From NCBI RefSeq assembly GCF_009831765.1, contig NZ_WSSB01000010.1:28759-92758 (forward strand): DNA of 64,000 nucleotides. The letters are read 5' to 3'. Shown one piece after another: positions 9,188 to 17,832 of this stretch. This DNA comes from Craterilacuibacter sinensis (GTDB lineage: Bacteria > Pseudomonadota > Gammaproteobacteria > Burkholderiales > Chromobacteriaceae). A model generated the notes under the pieces. The model was not told where the DNA came from. It saw only the letters and a program-made list of their open reading frames with translations, and did no database searches. How positions within the stretch are numbered: the first letter of the stretch is position 1; the number at the start of each line of letters is the position of its first letter. Both the position numbers and the translations under genes were made by a program.

Positions 9188-10969
9188 TCAGAACAGATTT
9201 TCCGGCATCTCCAGCACGCTGTCGGCACCCTCAAGGATAGCGGCGGCCAGACCGGAGACCTGTGGCAGCAGATGGTCGCCGTAGAAGCGCGCGCTGATGA
9301 TTTTGGCCGACAGGAAATCGGTATCGGCACCGTCTTCAGCAAGCTTGTCCTGCGCGATCAGCGCGGCGCGACCCATTTGCCAGCCGCCCAGCACGATACC
9401 CATCAGTTTGAGGAAAGGTACCGAACCGGCAGCCGCCAGTTGTGGCTGCGCCTTGAAGGTTTCCAGAATGAAGGCAACGCAACGCTCGGCTTCGCGGGCA
9501 GCGGCGGTCAGATTGGCCGACAGCTTGGGCTGGCTTGGCGCGAGTTTGGCAGCAACCAGACGGGTTTCTTCCAGCAGTGCCAGCGCGGTCGCGCCGCCTT
9601 CGCTGAACGTTTTGCGCCCGATCAGATCCAGGCCGTGAATACCGGTGGTGCCTTCATAAATCGAGGTAATGCGCGCATCGCGGTAGTACTGGGCAACGCC
9701 GGTTTCTTCGATAAAGCCCATACCGCCATGCACCTGCACCGCCAGGCTGGTGATTTCGTTGGCCTGCTCGGTATTCCAGCCCTTGACGATAGGGATCAGG
9801 AAGTTCACCAGTGACTGGTTTTTTGCCGCTTCGGCTGCAACCGGATGCTGAGCCGCGCGATCCATTGCCGCTGCAGCCACGCAAGCCAGTGCGCGCTGCG
9901 CCTCGATCTGAACGCGCATGGTCATCAGCATGCGGCGTACATCCGGGTGCTGGATGATGGCGACGCCGGCCGGATCGGACGAACCGATTGCACGGCTTTG
10001 TACGCGGTCGCGCGCGTATTCGACCGCCTTCTGGTAGGCGCGTTCGGACACTGCCATGCCTTCGACGCCGACGCCCAGACGCGCGTGGTTCATCATGGTG
10101 AACATATAGCCTAGGCCCTTATTGGCCTCGCCCACCAGATAGCCGATGGCACCGCCTTCGTCACCGAAGCTCATCACCGCAGTCGGGCTGCCGTGGATAC
10201 CCAGCTTGTGCTCGAGCGAGACGCAACGCACATCATTGCGCGCCCCCAGGCTGCCGTCGGCATTCACCAGATACTTGGGCACGACAAACAGCGAGATGCC
10301 CTTCACCCCGGCCGGTGCGTCCGGCAGACGTGCCAGCACCAGGTGGATGATGTTATCCGCCATGTCGTGCTCGCCCCAGGTGATGAAGATCTTCTGGCCG
10401 CTGATCAGATAGCTGCCGTCCGCTGCCGGCACAGCTTTGCTGCGCACCTGGGCGAGGTCGGAGCCGGCACCCGGTTCGGTCAGGTTCATGGTACCGGTCC
10501 ACTCGCCGGTTGCCATCTTGGGCAGATAGACGGCCTTGAGTTCGTCGCCAGCGTGGTGATGCAACGCTTCAACCGCGCCAAGCGTCAGCAATGGTGCCAG
10601 CGAGAAGGCCAGGTTGGCCGAGCACCACATTTCTTCGGTTGCCAGCGCAACCAGTGCCGGCATGCCCTGACCGCCAAATTCGGTCGGGGTGCGCAGGCCG
10701 GCCCAGCCGGATTCGACATATTGCAGCCAGGCGTCCTTGAAGCCGGGAGCGGAGGTCACGCTGTAGTCGGCGTTCCATTTGGCGCCCTGGTCGCCAGCCT
10801 TGTTGATCGGAGCCAGCACGCCTTCGGCGAACTTGGCGGCTTCTTCCAGAATGGCGTCGACCAGATCAACCGAGCAATCCTCGTAGCCGGGCAGGCTGCA
10901 GATGGATGGCAGTTCGGCCAGTTCGTTCAGGGCAAAGCGGATTTCCTTGACCGGTGCGTTGTAGATCAT
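9188..10969 (-). CDS. acyl-CoA dehydrogenase, long C-terminal form
   Basis: A 593-residue flavoprotein. The start at 10967-10969 has AAAGGAGAG just upstream; longer in-frame extensions lack support. Family signatures are TEMNLTEPGAGSDLAQVRSKA-like sequence near residue 155, the FAD-binding ITWGEHDMADN segment, and the C-terminal motif QVHGGMGFIEETGVAQYYRD with YEGTTGIHGLDLIGRK. A further C-terminal domain takes it beyond the usual 380-residue enzymes; such long forms act on medium- or long-chain acyl-CoA. Electrons should pass to the EtfAB pair encoded just upstream on the same strand. A structured element, probably a terminator, lies between etfA and this gene. Confidence 0.88.
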   Translation of the reverse strand: MIYNAPVKEIRFALNELAELPSICSLPGYEDCSVDLVDAILEEAAKFAEGVLAPINKAGDQGAKWNADYSVTSAPGFKDAWLQYVESGWAGLRTPTEFGGQGMPALVALATEEMWCSANLAFSLAPLLTLGAVEALHHHAGDELKAVYLPKMATGEWTGTMNLTEPGAGSDLAQVRSKAVPAADGSYLISGQKIFITWGEHDMADNIIHLVLARLPDAPAGVKGISLFVVPKYLVNADGSLGARNDVRCVSLEHKLGIHGSPTAVMSFGDEGGAIGYLVGEANKGLGYMFTMMNHARLGVGVEGMAVSERAYQKAVEYARDRVQSRAIGSSDPAGVAIIQHPDVRRMLMTMRVQIEAQRALACVAAAAMDRAAQHPVAAEAAKNQSLVNFLIPIVKGWNTEQANEITSLAVQVHGGMGFIEETGVAQYYRDARITSIYEGTTGIHGLDLIGRKTFSEGGATALALLEETRLVAAKLAPSQPKLSANLTAAAREAERCVAFILETFKAQPQLAAAGSVPFLKLMGIVLGGWQMGRAALIAQDKLAEDGADTDFLSAKIISARFYGDHLLPQVSGLAAAILEGADSVLEMPENLF

Positions 10970-11006
10970 CGATCTCTCCTTTGATGTGGGTGCAATGTTG
11001 TAAGTA

Positions 11007-11094
11007 CAAAAAAACCGGCCGCGCATTCACCTGAAGCCTGTCCTGACGACAGGGTGGTCTCCGGGGTGAACCGTCGGGCCGGTTCTGTTTTTTT
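11007..11094 (-). terminator. three-tier hairpin with U-tract between etfA and acyl-CoA dehydrogenase
   Basis: On the minus strand AACCGGCC pairs with GGCCGGTT, inside that TTCACC pairs with GGTGAA, and at the tip CCTGTC-GTCAG-GACAGG closes the fold. A run of Ts follows the outer arm. The shape suits an intrinsic terminator or an attenuator in the leader of the acyl-CoA dehydrogenase gene, because the downstream gene lies 38 bases on. The nested layout is larger than an ordinary terminator. Confidence 0.6.
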
Positions 11095-11100
11095 ATTGCG

Positions 11101-11120
11101 GGCAGGCATCAAGGCCTGCC
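11101..11120. repeat. short hairpin directly after etfA
   Basis: GGCAGGC and GCCTGCC form 7-base arms around a 6-base loop, 17 bases past the etfA stop. No T-run follows on the minus strand, so it may protect the 3' end of the etf message rather than terminate it. Confidence 0.35.
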
Positions 11121-11136
11121 TCGTTCCGGCTGTCGC

Positions 11137-12072
11137 TTACTTGGACAGCTCGGCCATCAGTTCCGGTACGACGGTAAACAAGTCACCGACGATGCCGTAA
11201 TCAGCCACCTGGAAGATTGGCGCTTCTTCATCCTTGTTGATCGCAACGATCACTTTGGAATCCTTCATGCCAGCCAGGTGCTGGATGGCACCGGAAATGC
11301 CGACGGCGAAGTAAAGCTGCGGAGCCACCACCTTGCCGGTCTGGCCGACCTGGTAGTCGTTTGGTGCATAGCCTGCATCCACGGCAGCGCGCGAAGCGCC
11401 TACCGCTGCGCCCAGCTTGTCGGCCAGCGGCTCGATCACAGCCTTGAACTGCGCATCCGAACCCAGTGCACGGCCACCGGAAACGATTACTTTGGCAGCG
11501 CCCAGTTCCGGACGATCGGACTTGGTCAGCTCGGCGCCGACAAAAGTCGACAGTTGTGCGTCTGCACCTGCGGCAATGCTTTCCAGTGCCGCTGCACCAC
11601 CATTGCCCGCCGCTTCAAATGCGGTGGTACGCACGGTGATCACCTTGATCGCATCGGACGACTGCACCGTCGCCAGCACGTTACCGGCGTAAACCGGGCG
11701 CACGAAGGTGTCGGCCGACTCGATTGCCGAGATTTCGGAAATCTGCGCCACATCCAGCAAGGCAGCCACGCGCGGCAGCAGGTTCTTGCCAAAAGAGGAG
11801 GCCGGCGCCAGCACATGGCTGTAGCCCTTGGCCAGATCGATCACCAGCGGAGCCAGATTCTCGGCCAGGCCGTGCGCGTATTGCGCGGCATCGGCGACCA
11901 GCACCTTGGCAACGCCTGCCACCGATTTGGCAGCATCGGCGGCGGCGGCGCAAGCGGCGCCAGCAACCAGCACATGCACGTCGCCACCGAGCTTGGCCGC
12001 AGCGGTAATGGTGTTCAGAGTGCCTGCTTTCAGGCTCTGGTTGTCGTGTTCAGCGATAACGAGAATAGCCAT
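11137..12072 (-). CDS. etfA: electron transfer flavoprotein alpha subunit
   Basis: A 311-residue ETF alpha subunit. The N-terminal half starts [30 protein letters not shown]. The C-terminal FAD domain carries [13 protein letters not shown], the [21 protein letters not shown] signature (residues about 225-243) and [23 protein letters not shown]. With EtfB it takes electrons from acyl-CoA dehydrogenases and hands them to ETF-ubiquinone oxidoreductase. It starts 3 bases after the etfB stop. Full length. Confidence 0.96.
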   Translation of the reverse strand: MAILVIAEHDNQSLKAGTLNTITAAAKLGGDVHVLVAGAACAAAADAAKSVAGVAKVLVADAAQYAHGLAENLAPLVIDLAKGYSHVLAPASSFGKNLLPRVAALLDVAQISEISAIESADTFVRPVYAGNVLATVQSSDAIKVITVRTTAFEAAGNGGAAALESIAAGADAQLSTFVGAELTKSDRPELGAAKVIVSGGRALGSDAQFKAVIEPLADKLGAAVGASRAAVDAGYAPNDYQVGQTGKVVAPQLYFAVGISGAIQHLAGMKDSKVIVAINKDEEAPIFQVADYGIVGDLFTVVPELMAELSK

Positions 12073-12075
12073 GGC

Positions 12076-12825
12076 TTACAGCACCTTTGCTTCGTTTTTC
12101 AGTTTGGCCACCAGCTCGGCAGCAGATGCCACCTTGATGCCGGCGGAACGCTTGGCAGGCTCGGCCACTTTGAGCGTGGTCAGGCGCGGGGTCACATCGA
12201 CGCCCAGATCTGCCGGAGAAACTTTTTCCAGCGGCTTTTTCTTGGCGGCCATAATGTTAGGCAGCTTGACGTAGCGCGGCTCGTTCAGGCGCAAGTCGGT
12301 GGTCACGACGGCCGGCAATGCCAGCTTGACGGTTTCGAGGCCGCCATCGATTTCGCGGGTGACATTGACGGTTTCAGCCGCCAGATCAACCTTGGACGCG
12401 AACGTGCCCTGACCCCAGCCCAGCAGCGCGGCAACCATCTGGCCGGTCTGGTTGGCATCATCGTCAATCGCCTGCTTGCCCAGAATCATCAGTTGCGGCG
12501 CTTCCTTGGCGGCGATTTCCTTGAGCAGCTTGGCCACGGCCAAAGGCTGCAATTCGGTCTCGGTTTCCACCAGAATGGCACGGTCAGCACCCATGGCCAG
12601 CGCCGTACGCAGTGTTTCTTCACACTGCTTGACACCCATGGACACCACGATGATTTCGCTGGCCTTGCCGGCCTCTTTCAGGCGCACAGCCTCTTCTACG
12701 GCGATCTCGTCAAACGGGTTCATCGACATCTTGACGTTGGCGATGTCCACACCGCTACCGTCAGCCTTGACCCTAACTTTCACGTTGTAATCAACAACGC
12801 GTTTCACAGCGACTAGAACTTTCAT
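12076..12825 (-). CDS. etfB: electron transfer flavoprotein beta subunit
   Basis: A 249-residue ETF beta subunit starting [20 protein letters not shown], with GGAGG seven bases before the ATG at 12823-12825; an in-frame ATG 39 bases upstream lacks this. It contains [21 protein letters not shown] and the [21 protein letters not shown] signature near residues 122-142. It binds AMP and pairs with EtfA. First gene of the operon; the PsrA-like operator lies about 90 bases upstream. Confidence 0.96.
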   Translation of the reverse strand: MKVLVAVKRVVDYNVKVRVKADGSGVDIANVKMSMNPFDEIAVEEAVRLKEAGKASEIIVVSMGVKQCEETLRTALAMGADRAILVETETELQPLAVAKLLKEIAAKEAPQLMILGKQAIDDDANQTGQMVAALLGWGQGTFASKVDLAAETVNVTREIDGGLETVKLALPAVVTTDLRLNEPRYVKLPNIMAAKKKPLEKVSPADLGVDVTPRLTTLKVAEPAKRSAGIKVASAAELVAKLKNEAKVL

Positions 12826-12912
12826 ATTCCTCCAGCGTATGCTTCGGACTGGTTGATAGATCATTGACGCATGCAGCCGTAGCCTGTCGTGATGCTCTGC
12901 CGCGCCCTAGCA

Positions 12913-12930
12913 TTCAAACAATCGTTTGAA
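12913..12930. promoter_or_regulatory. PsrA-like operator upstream of etfBA
   Basis: TTCAAAC-AATC-GTTTGAA is a perfect 7-4-7 palindrome. Its core CAAAC-N4-GTTTG fits the published binding consensus of the TetR-family fatty-acid sensor PsrA, (G/C)AAAC-N2-4-GTTT(G/C), which controls etfBA and acyl-CoA dehydrogenase genes in Pseudomonas. It lies between etfB and the divergent hydratase gene, so it may serve either. No psrA gene is in the window. Confidence 0.6.
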
Positions 12931-12993
12931 GAAAGCGCAAGCCCCACATGCACAAAATCCGGCCCCTCCGCTTTTTGCGCCCTTAACACGCAA

Positions 12994-13021
12994 TTTGCCT
13001 GTCACGACTTGCGTGTACAAT
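12994..13021 (+). promoter_or_regulatory. candidate sigma70 promoter of the MaoC/PhaJ-type gene
   Basis: TTTGCC at 12994-12999 and TACAAT at 13016-13021 are spaced by 16 bases, about 40 bases before the start codon. The -10 is good and the -35 is weak, so this is tentative. Confidence 0.35.
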
Positions 13022-13061
13022 GCACTGCAACATTTCATCATCATAATACGGGAGTACCGTC

Positions 13062-13481
13062 ATGACCGTCTACTTCGAAGACCTTAAAATCGGTGATTTC
13101 GCCGAGTACGCCAAAACCATTACCGAGGCCGACATCCTGATGTTTGCTGCGGTCTCGGGCGACGATAACCCGGTTCACATCAATCAGGAATACGCCGAAC
13201 AGACCATGTTCGGTGGCCGCATTGCCCACGGCATGCTCACCGCCAGCCTGATCTCTACCGTGGTCGGCACCCGCCTGCCCGGCCCCGGCACCATCTATCT
13301 GTCGCAGTCCACCCGCTTCAAGGCCCCGGTCAAGATCGGCCAGACTGTGACCGCGCGCGCAACAGTTGCCGAGCTTGATCCCAACAAAAAGCGCGTTAAA
13401 TTTACCACCCAGTGTTTTGTCGCCGGCAATGTAATTCTGGAAGGCGAATCACTGGTTATCGCCCCATCGCGCCTAGCCTGA
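13062..13481 (+). CDS. phaJ: MaoC/PhaJ-type (R)-specific enoyl-CoA hydratase
   Basis: A 139-residue hot-dog-fold hydratase. The catalytic motif has the Asp/His pair in DDNPVHIN (about residues 31-38), and GRIAHGMLTASLIS follows at about 48-61, the hydratase-2 signature. PhaJ-type enzymes turn trans-2-enoyl-CoA from beta-oxidation into (R)-3-hydroxyacyl-CoA, a precursor of polyhydroxyalkanoates. Its position divergent from etfBA fits fatty-acid metabolism. Use for polymer synthesis is an inference, as no phaC is in the window. Its stop shares one base with the next start. Confidence 0.8.
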   Translation: MTVYFEDLKIGDFAEYAKTITEADILMFAAVSGDDNPVHINQEYAEQTMFGGRIAHGMLTASLISTVVGTRLPGPGTIYLSQSTRFKAPVKIGQTVTARATVAELDPNKKRVKFTTQCFVAGNVILEGESLVIAPSRLA

Positions 13482-13945
13482 TGTCCACGCAGCGACTGCT
13501 CCGTGTCACCGCGGATGATGGCAGCCTGGCACGGCCTGATCTGCTGGCATCCGCACTGGCCGTCCACCGCCAGTTACGCCCCATGTTGCCGCACGAAACA
13601 ACCGCCTATAGCGCCAAGATGGAAAGGGTGTTTGCGGGTGGCGCACGCATGACTGTGGCGGTGGATACGGCAGGCCGGGTGACAGGACTTGCGCTGTACC
13701 GGATCTACGAAAACACCTACGAGGATCTGCGCCTGTACCTCGATGACCTGGTGACCGACGAGGCCTGCCGCTCCCAAGGGATAGGCAAGCAGTTGCTGCA
13801 CTGGTGCGAGGCCGAGGCCAGACATGCGGGCTGCCAGTTCTTTGCACTGGACTCGGGTACCTGGCGTCCTCAGGCGCACAAGCTCTACTTTCGTGAAGAC
13901 TTCACCATCACCTCGTTTCACTTCGTGAAGAGCGTGCAGTCCTGA
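13481..13945 (+). CDS. GNAT-family N-acetyltransferase
   Basis: A 154-residue GNAT protein. The ATG at 13481 overlaps the stop of the preceding hydratase gene by one base. Motif A for acetyl-CoA binding reads LYLDDLVTDEACRSQGIGKQLL (Q/RxxGxG at about residues 100-105). A later CQFFALDSGTWRPQAHKLYFREDF segment is the motif B region with a Tyr that often acts as general acid. The substrate cannot be predicted. It is probably co-transcribed with the hydratase and faces queG convergently. Confidence 0.75.
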   Translation: MSTQRLLRVTADDGSLARPDLLASALAVHRQLRPMLPHETTAYSAKMERVFAGGARMTVAVDTAGRVTGLALYRIYENTYEDLRLYLDDLVTDEACRSQGIGKQLLHWCEAEARHAGCQFFALDSGTWRPQAHKLYFREDFTITSFHFVKSVQS

Positions 13946-14002
13946 GCAATACCCCATGGCCAAAACGGATGCACCTGTATTGGCAACCGGTTCTGGCCAT
14001 GG

Positions 14003-15082
14003 CTATCCCTCCTGCCGACTGGCCCTGCCCCCATGCTGCGCCAGCGCCCAGGCCACATGCTCGCGCACCAGCGCCGAGTCATGGCTGCTTCTGGCTTGCA
14101 ACGCGGCCATGACCTCGGGCGTGCCCGGTGCATTGCCTAAGCCGACCGCCAGATTGCGCAGCCAGCGCTCGTAACCGATGCGGTAGATCGGGCTGCCGGC
14201 CATGCGCTGATTGAATTCGTCTTCGCTCCAGCCAAACAATTCGACCAGGGACACATCGTCCAGACCATGACGCACCGCAAAATCCGCCTCATGGCTCGCC
14301 ACGGCAAAGCGGTTCCACGGGCATACCAGCTGGCAATCGTCGCAGCCATAAACCCGGTTTCCGATCAGGGGGCGCAGCGCCTCGGGAATGGCACCAGAGA
14401 GTTCGATGGTGAGGTAAGAGATGCAGCGCCGTGCATCCAGCTGGTAAGGCGCAATAATGGCCTGCGTCGGGCACGCTGTGATGCAGCGCGTACAACTGCC
14501 ACAGTGCGCCGGCTCTTCATAGTCTTCGGGCAGCGGCAGATCGGTAACGATCTCGCCCAGAAAAAACAGCGAGCCCTGCTCGCGATTGAGCAGCAAGGTA
14601 TGCTTGCCGCGCCAGCCGAGCCCCCCTTGTGCCGCCAGCGCCACCTCGGCAATAGGGGCGCTGTCGGTAAACACCCGCGCCCCCTGCGCATCGGCCACCG
14701 CACGCACGCGCTCGCTTAACGCTTGCAGGCGTTTACGCAAGACCTTGTGATAATCGCGCCCCAGCGCATAACGCGACAGATACGCCACCCCAGGCTCGGC
14801 CAGTACCGACTCGGCAGCCCTAGCCTCGCCCGGCCAGTAATTCATGCGCACAGAGATCACACTCAGGGCCCCGGGTACCAGCTCGGCCGGGCGCACCCGC
14901 ATCAGGCCATGGCGCGCCATATAATCCATTTCACCGTGGTGCCCGGCATCCAGCCAGGCCTGCAGGCGTTCGCCGGCCTCGGGCGGCAGTTCTGCACGGG
15001 TGATGCGCACGCCGTCAAAGCCCAGTTCTTGCGCCCATGCTTTGATTTGTGCCGCCAATTCGGGATAATCCACGTTTTGCAT
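14003..15082 (-). CDS. queG: epoxyqueuosine reductase QueG
   Basis: A 359-residue cobalamin-dependent reductase for the last step of queuosine tRNA modification. Two [4Fe-4S] clusters are marked by CGSCTRCITACPTQAI and CDDCQLVCPWNRF. YLTIELSGAIPEALRPLIGNRVYGCDD lies between them. The C-terminus resembles HEAT-like repeats (NAPGTPEVMAALQAR). The start MQNVDYPELAAQ at 15080-15082 has GAGAG upstream; an ATG five codons earlier is also possible. The gene is divergent from and slightly overlaps the region of tsaE, a neighbour seen in many proteobacteria. Confidence 0.92.
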   Translation of the reverse strand: MQNVDYPELAAQIKAWAQELGFDGVRITRAELPPEAGERLQAWLDAGHHGEMDYMARHGLMRVRPAELVPGALSVISVRMNYWPGEARAAESVLAEPGVAYLSRYALGRDYHKVLRKRLQALSERVRAVADAQGARVFTDSAPIAEVALAAQGGLGWRGKHTLLLNREQGSLFFLGEIVTDLPLPEDYEEPAHCGSCTRCITACPTQAIIAPYQLDARRCISYLTIELSGAIPEALRPLIGNRVYGCDDCQLVCPWNRFAVASHEADFAVRHGLDDVSLVELFGWSEDEFNQRMAGSPIYRIGYERWLRNLAVGLGNAPGTPEVMAALQARSSHDSALVREHVAWALAQHGGRASRQEG

Positions 15083-15095
15083 TTTACTCTCGGTC

Positions 15096-15572
15096 ATGGT
15101 TATGGATGATACCAGCACCCGCAGCGGCTACCTGCCGGATGAAGCGGCTACATTAGGCTTGGGCGCAAGCCTGGCACAGGCCATCATCCCGGGCATGGTG
15201 ATTTTTCTGGAAGGCGACCTGGGCGCAGGCAAAACCACGCTGACCCGCGGCCTGCTACAGGGGCTGGGCCATCAGGGGCGGGTCAAGAGTCCGACCTATA
15301 CGCTGGTTGAGACCTACCCGCTGGCGAGTCTGACCGCGCACCATTTCGACCTGTACCGCTTCAATGATCCGGAAGAATGGGAAGATGCCGGCTTTCGCGA
15401 ACTATTCGGCCACGATACCCTGTGTCTGGTCGAATGGCCGGAAAAGGCGCAAGGCCTGTTGCCACAGCCTGATCTCACTCTAGCGCTAGCGGTGGCCGAT
15501 GATGGCCGCACCTACCGCATCCACGCCCATGACGCACAAGGGATTCAATGTCTGAGCCGACTTTCGATCTAA
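15096..15572 (+). CDS. tsaE: tRNA threonylcarbamoyladenosine biosynthesis ATPase TsaE
   Basis: A 158-residue P-loop protein. Walker A is [14 protein letters not shown] (about residues 34-47), followed by [19 protein letters not shown] and [11 protein letters not shown], all hallmarks of TsaE. It works with TsaB and TsaD to make t6A37 in ANN-decoding tRNAs. An ATG two codons later would also fit. Its 3' end overlaps amiC by 25 bases, an arrangement conserved in many gammaproteobacteria and betaproteobacteria. Confidence 0.92.
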   Translation: MVMDDTSTRSGYLPDEAATLGLGASLAQAIIPGMVIFLEGDLGAGKTTLTRGLLQGLGHQGRVKSPTYTLVETYPLASLTAHHFDLYRFNDPEEWEDAGFRELFGHDTLCLVEWPEKAQGLLPQPDLTLALAVADDGRTYRIHAHDAQGIQCLSRLSI

Positions 15573-16786
15573 GCCGCCGCCATCTGGTCGGTGCCGCTGC
15601 GGCAACCTGGCTGCTGTCCGTCAGCCGCATCGGTTTTGCCGCCGTACCGCAAATCGTCGCGCTGCGTATCTGGCCGTCGACCACCTATACCCGCATCACG
15701 CTGGAGTCCAGCGAAACGCTGCGCTACAAGCAGTTCAGCCTGAGCAATCCGGCGCGGCTGGTGGTGGATCTGGAAGGAGTGACGCTCAACGCGTTGCTGA
15801 CCGGCATCAATAGCCAGATCACCGATGCCGACCCTTATATCAAGAGCGCCCGCGCCGGGCAGTTCACCCCGGATACGGTACGTCTGGTACTGGAACTCAA
15901 GACCGATGTCGCCCCGCAAGTGTTTACCCTGAGCCCGGTCGCCGGCTTTCGCGACCGGCTGGTGGTCGACTTGTATCCGGCCAAGGCGCAGGAAGACCCG
16001 CTACTGGCGCTCTTGCAGGACTACAACAAGGGCAAGCTGGACGAGCAGCCACAACTGAAGCCGCAACCGGGCAAGGCCGGCATCGACCGGCCGGTGACCA
16101 TCGTGCTGGACCCCGGTCACGGCGGTGAAGACCCGGGCGCAGTCGGGCCTTCCGGTGTGCGGGAAAAGGATGTGGTGCTGAAGATTGCACGCGAGCTGCA
16201 GAAAATGATCAACAGCCAGCGCAATATGCGCGCGCATCTGACGCGCGACGAAGACGTTTTCATTCCGCTGGGCGTGCGCGTGGCCAAGGCGCGCAAGCTG
16301 GGGGCAGATCTCTTTATCTCCATCCATGCCGACGCTTTTACCACGCCGACGGCGCGCGGCTCTTCGGTATTTGCCCTGTCGGAAAAAGGCGCCACCTCGA
16401 CTGCGGCACGCTTTCTGGCCAAAACCCAGAACGATGCCGACTTGATAGGCGGGGTAAAGATAGGCGGCAAGGACAAGTATCTGGCGCATACCCTGCTCGA
16501 CCTGACCCAGACCGCCACCATCAATGACAGCCTGAAGCTGGGCAAGGCGGTGCTGGGGCGCATGGGCAACCTCAATACCCTGCACAAATCGCAGGTCGAA
16601 CAGGCGGGCTTTGCCGTACTCAAGGCACCGGACATTCCGTCGATTCTGGTGGAAACGGCGTTTATCAGTAATCCGGAAGAAGAAAGAAAGCTGGTCGATC
16701 CGGCCTTTCAGCGCCAGATGGCCGAGGCGCTGCTGGCCGGTGTGAAAGGCTACTTCTCGCAAAGCACCTTGTTTGCGAGAACTTAG
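15548..16786 (+). CDS. amiC: N-acetylmuramoyl-L-alanine amidase, AMIN + Amidase_3, Tat signal
   Basis: A 412-residue periplasmic cell-separation amidase. The N-terminus has [18 protein letters not shown], a twin-arginine signal. An AMIN domain (about residues 38-140) targets it to the septum. The zinc amidase domain (about 185-405) shows [13 protein letters not shown], the metal Glu in [19 protein letters not shown], and the catalytic Glu in [13 protein letters not shown]. It cuts the peptide from MurNAc in peptidoglycan when daughter cells separate. Activation by an EnvC/NlpD-type protein is expected from the family. Confidence 0.92.
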   Translation: MSEPTFDLSRRHLVGAAAATWLLSVSRIGFAAVPQIVALRIWPSTTYTRITLESSETLRYKQFSLSNPARLVVDLEGVTLNALLTGINSQITDADPYIKSARAGQFTPDTVRLVLELKTDVAPQVFTLSPVAGFRDRLVVDLYPAKAQEDPLLALLQDYNKGKLDEQPQLKPQPGKAGIDRPVTIVLDPGHGGEDPGAVGPSGVREKDVVLKIARELQKMINSQRNMRAHLTRDEDVFIPLGVRVAKARKLGADLFISIHADAFTTPTARGSSVFALSEKGATSTAARFLAKTQNDADLIGGVKIGGKDKYLAHTLLDLTQTATINDSLKLGKAVLGRMGNLNTLHKSQVEQAGFAVLKAPDIPSILVETAFISNPEEERKLVDPAFQRQMAEALLAGVKGYFSQSTLFART

Positions 16787-16788
16787 GA

Positions 16789-16883
16789 ACGGGGAACTGG
16801 GAACTGGGAACTGATTTCAACGTGGCGAAAAAATGATGCCAAATCAACACCGATACGGATCACCAGTCCCCGATCCCGAAAAC
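16789..16883. repeat. inverted pair of heptanucleotide repeats (G-rich arm, C-rich arm)
   Basis: GGGAACT is repeated about three times at 16792-16813. A C-rich arm of similar spacing (CCAGTCCCCGATCCCG) lies near 16864-16879, so the element could fold back on itself. A comparable pair lies at 52310-52400, and a pure tandem at 63957-64000. The sequence fills the gap between convergent amiC and yacG and may act as a REP-like element or terminator. Confidence 0.5.
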
Positions 16884-17071
16884 TATTCTCCCAGCTCGTC
16901 CGGTGGGGAGGTCGGGACGCGATAGCTTTCATCCGCCCACTGCCCCAGATCGATCAGCTTGCAGCGCTCGCTGCAAAACGGACGGTAGCGGCTTTCCGGC
17001 GTCCACGACACGGGCGTACCGCAAGTCGGGCAGGAAACGGTTTTGATAGGGGTATTGCTCTGGCTGGTCAT
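16883..17071 (-). CDS. yacG: DNA gyrase inhibitor YacG, zinc-binding
   Basis: A 62-residue zinc protein. [10 protein letters not shown] and [22 protein letters not shown] give the C-x2-C and C-x3-C ligands and the family signature. YacG binds GyrB and inhibits gyrase in E. coli. The start [10 protein letters not shown] at 17069-17071 lies 2 bases after the zapD stop; an earlier ATG would overlap that gene. Last gene of the pilBCD-coaE-zapD-yacG run. Confidence 0.93.
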   Translation of the reverse strand: MTSQSNTPIKTVSCPTCGTPVSWTPESRYRPFCSERCKLIDLGQWADESYRVPTSPPDELGE

Positions 17072-17073
17072 GG

Positions 17074-17832
17074 TTAAAACTTGCAATAGGTCATGGAAAA
17101 GTCGATATCCTGCTCGCTCTGGCGCGCACGCGCTTCACCGGTGCCCGTCTGGACAAAGCGCAGATTGATCGCGTACTTATTGGCCGACAATTCCGGCAGA
17201 ACATTCAGCCCCTCGGGGTAATCGACACGGATCAGCTGCACCACGCGGCCGCCCGACATCTGCTGAAAAGCCCCGCGCCGCGCCTGATACGCATGCGTCT
17301 TGCCGCTGTCGCGCAGCAGGCGCAGCAAAATATCGGCAGCCTCGGAAGTCGGCATCATGGGTTCGGCCCAGCGCTGGATATCGGAGCGGCGCTCGTCGGC
17401 GCTCTTGCTCTGCCACAAGGCATAAGACGGCAAATCAAACGAGCAGGTCCCGCCCGGAATCACCGCACGCTGCTTGATCGACATCAGCCATTCATTCTCG
17501 CGCAAATGCTGGCCAAACTTGCTGGTCAACTGCAACAGGCGGCCGGCAACATGATCGATCCTGTCCAGCTCGGTATCCAGCGCGACCGCGTCGATCGCCG
17601 GGTTGCTATGCAAACCTTCCAGCACCTGCCTCTGCCGCTCCAGCTCCTGCAGCAAATCGGACTTAAGTTCGGCACGTGACGCCACTTCCAGTATCTCGAA
17701 CAGAACCAGAAGGGCAGAATGGTGTTCAAACGGGTGTTCCCGCGTAATGAAAAAATTCAGCCGCAGATAGAGCTGCTCCAGGCGGAGCAAGGCACGCGTA
17801 CGTTCGGTAACAGGGAACTCAAAACTAATCAC
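17074..17832 (-). CDS. zapD: cell division protein ZapD
   Basis: A 252-residue FtsZ-binding protein that bundles protofilaments at the Z ring. It starts [22 protein letters not shown], includes [29 protein letters not shown], and ends [11 protein letters not shown], all typical of ZapD. The start is taken as GTG at 17830-17832 (VISFEFPV). It overlaps the coaE stop by 8 bases. An ATG 45 bases upstream would lie deep in coaE. Confidence 0.92.
   Translation of the reverse strand: MISFEFPVTERTRALLRLEQLYLRLNFFITREHPFEHHSALLVLFEILEVASRAELKSDLLQELERQRQVLEGLHSNPAIDAVALDTELDRIDHVAGRLLQLTSKFGQHLRENEWLMSIKQRAVIPGGTCSFDLPSYALWQSKSADERRSDIQRWAEPMMPTSEAADILLRLLRDSGKTHAYQARRGAFQQMSGGRVVQLIRVDYPEGLNVLPELSANKYAINLRFVQTGTGEARARQSEQDIDFSMTYCKF

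Noticed and set aside
11278..12816. 512-codon open frame opposite etfA and etfB
   Set aside because: Crosses two conserved genes and has shadow-type composition.
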